A DNA stretch of 64,000 bases. It comes from Luzula sylvatica. Taxonomy: Eukaryota; Streptophyta; Magnoliopsida; Poales; Juncaceae. The notes beneath the pieces are model-generated. The model was not told the origin of the DNA. It made no database searches and worked only from the letters and a program-made list of their open reading frames with translations. Position 1 is the stretch's first letter; every line of letters begins with the position of its first letter. A program made the position numbers and the translations under genes. Shown piece by piece: positions 61,257-64,000 of the stretch. Location of the stretch: positions 16,334,992 to 16,398,991 of the forward strand of contig OX326958.1 in the NCBI GenBank assembly GCA_946800325.1. Reading direction: 5' to 3'.

Positions 61257-64000
61257 GAATCGAAAAACAAACTTTCTTAGTGTTTGTGAAATTTGGTGAA
61301 AAGTTATGTACTAAAAGATACGATACAAATGATCTAAAAACACGTTATTTGAACTCCTCAAAGCGTTAAAATCTGGTTTTGAATCGAAAAACAAACTTTC
61401 TTAGTGTTTGTGAAATTTGGCGAAAAGTTATGTAGTAAAAGATACGATACTAATGATCTAGGAACACGTTATTTGAACTCCTCAAAGCGTTAAAATCTTG
61501 TTTTGAATCGAAAAACAAACTTTCTTAGTGTTTGTGAAATTTGGTGAAAAGTTATGTACTGAAAGATACGATACAAATGATCTAAAAACACGTTATTTGA
61601 ACTCCTCAAAGCGTTAAAATCTTGTTTTGAATCGAAAAACAAACTTTCTTAGTGTTTGTGAAATTTGGTGAAACGTTATGTAGTAAAAGATACGATACAA
61701 ATGATCTAGAAACACGTTATTTGAACTCCTCAAAGCGTTAAAATCTGGTTTTGAATCGAAAAACAAACTTTCTTAGTGTTTGTGAAATTTGGTGAAAAGT
61801 TATGTACTAAAAGATACGATACAAATGATCTAAAAACACGTTATTTGAACTCCTCAAAGCGTTAAAATCTGGTTTTGAATAGAAAAACAAACTTTCTTAG
61901 TGTTTGTGAAATTTGGTGAAAAGTTATGTAGTAAAAGATACGATACTAATGATCTAAAAACACGTTATTTGAACTCCTCAAAGCGTTAAAATCTTGTTTT
62001 GAATCGAAAAACAAACTTTCTTAGTGTTTGTGAAATTTGGTGAAACGTTATGTAGTAAAAGATACGATACAAATGATCTAGAAACACGTTATTTGAACTC
62101 CTCAAAGCGTTAAAATCTTGTTTTGAATCGAAAAACAAACTTTCTTAGTGTTTGTGAAATTTGGTGAAAAGTTATGTACTAAAAGATACGATACAAATGA
62201 TCTAAAAACACGTTATTTGAACTCCTCAAAGCGTTAAAATCTGGTTTTGAATCGAAAAACAAACTTTCTTAGTGTTTGTGAAATTTGGCGAAAAGTTATG
62301 TACTAAAAGATACGATACAAATGATCTAAAAACACGTTATTTGAACTCCTCAAAGCGTTAAAATCTGGTTTTGAATCGAAAAACAAACTTTCTTAGTGTT
62401 TGTGAAATTTGGCGAAAAGTTATGTAGTAAAAGATACGATACAAATGATCTAAAAACACGTTATTTGAACTCCTCAAAGCGTTAAAATCTTGTTTTGAAT
62501 CGAAAAACAAACTTTCTTAGTGTTTGTGAAATTTGGTGAAAAGTTATGTAGTAAAAGATACGATACAAATGATCTAGAAACACGTTATTTGAACTCCTCA
62601 AAGCGTTAAAATCTTGTTTTGAATCGAAAAACAAACTTTCTTAGTGTTTGTGAAATTTGGTGAAAAGTTATGTACTAAAAGATACGATACAAATGATCTA
62701 GAAACACGTTATTTGAACTCCTCAAAGCGTTAAAATCTGGTTTTGAATCGAAAAACAAACTTTCTTAGTGTTTGTGAAATTTGGTGAAAAGTTATGTACT
62801 AAAAGATACGATACAAATGATCTAAAAACACGTTATTTGAACTCCTCAAAGCGTTAAAATCTTGTTTTGAATCGAAAAACAAACTTTCTTAGTGTTTGTG
62901 AAATTTGGCGAAAAGTTATGTAGTAAAAGATACGATACAAATGATCTAGAAACACGTTATTTGAACTCCTCATAGCGTTAAAATCTTGTTTTGAATCGAA
63001 AAACAAACTTTCTTAGTGTTTGTGAAATTTGGTGAAAAGTTATGTACTCAAAGATACGATACAAATGATCTAAAAACACGTTATTTGAACACCTCAAAGC
63101 GTTAAAATCTGGTTTTGAATCGAAAAACAAACTTTCTTAGTGTTTGTGAAATTTGGTGAAAAGTTATGTACTAAAAGATACGATACAAATGATCTAAAAA
63201 CAAGTTATTTGAACTCCTCAAAGCGTTAAAATCTTGTTTTGAATCGAAAAACAAACTTTCTTAGTGTTTGTGAAATTTGGTGAAAAATTATGTACTGAAA
63301 GATACGATACAAATGATCTAAAAACACGTTATTTGAACTCCTCAAAGCGTTAAAATCTTGTTTTGAATCGAAAAACAAACTTTCTTAGTGTTTGTGAAAT
63401 TTGGCGAAAAGTTGTGTAGTAAAAGATACGATACAAATGATCTAGAAACACGTTATTTGAACTCCTCAAAGCGTTAAAATCTTGTTTTGAATCGAAAAAC
63501 AAACTTTCTTAGTGTTTGTGAAATTTGGTGAAAAGTTATGTACTGAAAGATACGATACAAATGATCTAAAAACACGTTATTTGAACTCCTCAAAGCGTTA
63601 AAATCTTGTTTTGAATCGAAAAACAAACTTTCTTAGTGTTTGTGAAATTTGGTGAAAAGTTATGTAGTAAAAGATACGATACAAATGATCTAGAAACACG
63701 TTATTTGAACTCCTCAAAGCGTTAAAATCTTGTTTTGAATCGAAAAACAAACTTTCTTAGTGTTTGTGAAATTTGGTGAAAAGTTATGTACTAAAAGATA
63801 CGATACAAATGATCTAAAAACACGTTATTTGAACTCCTCAAAGCGTTAAAATCTGGTTTTGAATCGAAAAACAAACTTTCTTAGTGTTTGTGAAATTTGG
63901 TGAAAAGTTATGTACTAAAAGATACGATACAAATGATCTAAAAACACGTTATTTGAACTCCTCATAGCGTTAAAATCTTGTTTTGAATCGAAAAACAAAC
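61257..64000 (+). repeat. Hybrid-rich segment, second copy (m495 to window end)
   Basis: This repeats 51,337-54,064 with the same rare states: A5 at 61,881, C57 at 63,049 and C41 with G50 from 63,365. The only difference I found is G at 63,111, where the first copy has T (53,191). The match reaches the window edge, so its true length is unknown. Confidence 0.88.

Larger units (their letters stand above)
1..64000 (+). repeat. 124-bp satellite DNA array, 516 complete monomers, no interruption
   Basis: The entire window is a head-to-tail array with a strict 124-bp period, taking the monomer start as GAATCG. Starts fall at 1, 125, 249, 373 and so on up to 63,985; the phase checked at every 15th monomer is exact, so there is no net insertion or deletion between any two checkpoints. 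All copies have the same orientation. Variation is by substitution at a limited set of positions, most shared by many monomers rather than private. The reference monomer has 48 A, 41 T, 19 G and 16 C. Stop codons occur in all six frames of every monomer and 124 is not a multiple of three, so no long ORF can exist. Long homogeneous arrays of this kind are known from eukaryotic centromeric and heterochromatic satellite DNA; centromere function here is inference. The array continues beyond both ends. Confidence 0.98.

Noticed and set aside
1..64000. CRISPR array, because of the regular periodicity
   Set aside because: There are no short repeats separated by unique spacers; the full 124-bp unit is conserved from end to end and no cas genes are present.
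1..64000. Protein-coding tandem repeat
   Set aside because: The period is not a multiple of three and stop codons occur in all three frames of both strands within each monomer (for example forward TAG at 22-24, TGA at 41-43 and TAA at 111-113), so no long frame exists.
1..64000. Transposon, inverted segment or unique insertion inside the array
   Set aside because: Every monomer start remains in phase and in the plus orientation; no break, target-site duplication or foreign sequence was seen.
1..64000. Telomeric repeat or rDNA spacer
   Set aside because: There is no short G-rich telomeric unit and no rRNA-like sequence; a 124-bp AT-rich monomer fits neither.
1..64000. Strict helical phasing of A-tracts producing a bent monomer
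   Set aside because: Tract centres at about 9, 44, 58, 82, 113 and 122 match multiples of 10.5 bp only in part, so curvature is not supported by spacing alone.

Overview
The whole 64,000-base window is one uninterrupted tandem array of a 124-bp, AT-rich satellite (about 28% GC in the reference monomer). Every monomer lies in the same orientation. Counting from base 1, the monomer start recurs every 124 bp and the last visible start is at 63,985, exactly 516 periods later. The window therefore holds 516 complete monomers plus the first 16 bases of a 517th. I checked the phase every 15 monomers (1,860 bp) and it never slips. No gene, RNA gene, transposon, inversion or unique spacer was seen. 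All six reading frames are stopped inside each monomer, so there is no protein-coding content. The array runs off both ends of the window.

Organism: a long, homogeneous satellite array of this kind points to a eukaryotic (peri)centromeric or other heterochromatic block. The sequence alone does not settle the lineage. A 124-bp period fits plant and invertebrate satellites. From unverified memory, one holocentromeric satellite of the woodrush Luzula sylvatica (Lusy1) has a monomer of about this size, but I cannot confirm a sequence match.

Internal structure: monomers differ from the reference at a small set of diagnostic positions and fall into about a dozen named types (A, B, C, D, D', E, e, F, G, H, I, J, K). 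Two linked positions split most of them into an alpha group (G at 55 and G at 81: A, C, E, e, H) and a beta group (C at 55 and A at 81: B, D, D', F, G, I, J, K). The types follow recurring strings such as A-B-C-D and E-F-G, which build much larger higher-order repeats.

Layout in monomer units (m1 starts at base 1). m1-m39 (1-4,836) recurs 185 monomers later (22,941-27,776). m37-m72 and m73-m108 (4,465-13,392) are a 36-monomer tandem duplication. m96-m125 and m128-m157 (11,781-19,468) are a 32-monomer duplication. m127-m186 (15,625-23,064) recurs at m270-m331 (33,357-41,044), with a two-monomer expansion in the second copy. m209-m274 (25,793-33,976) is a nearly perfect triplicate of a 22-monomer, 2,728-bp unit. 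m333-m412 (41,169-51,088) holds three related units of 24, 34 and about 22 monomers. m415-m436 (51,337-54,064), rich in hybrid monomers, recurs 80 monomers later (61,257 to the window end). 54,065-61,256 is a further mosaic of the same types.

The picture is an array homogenised and repeatedly amplified by unequal exchange or replication-based duplication that keeps monomer register.
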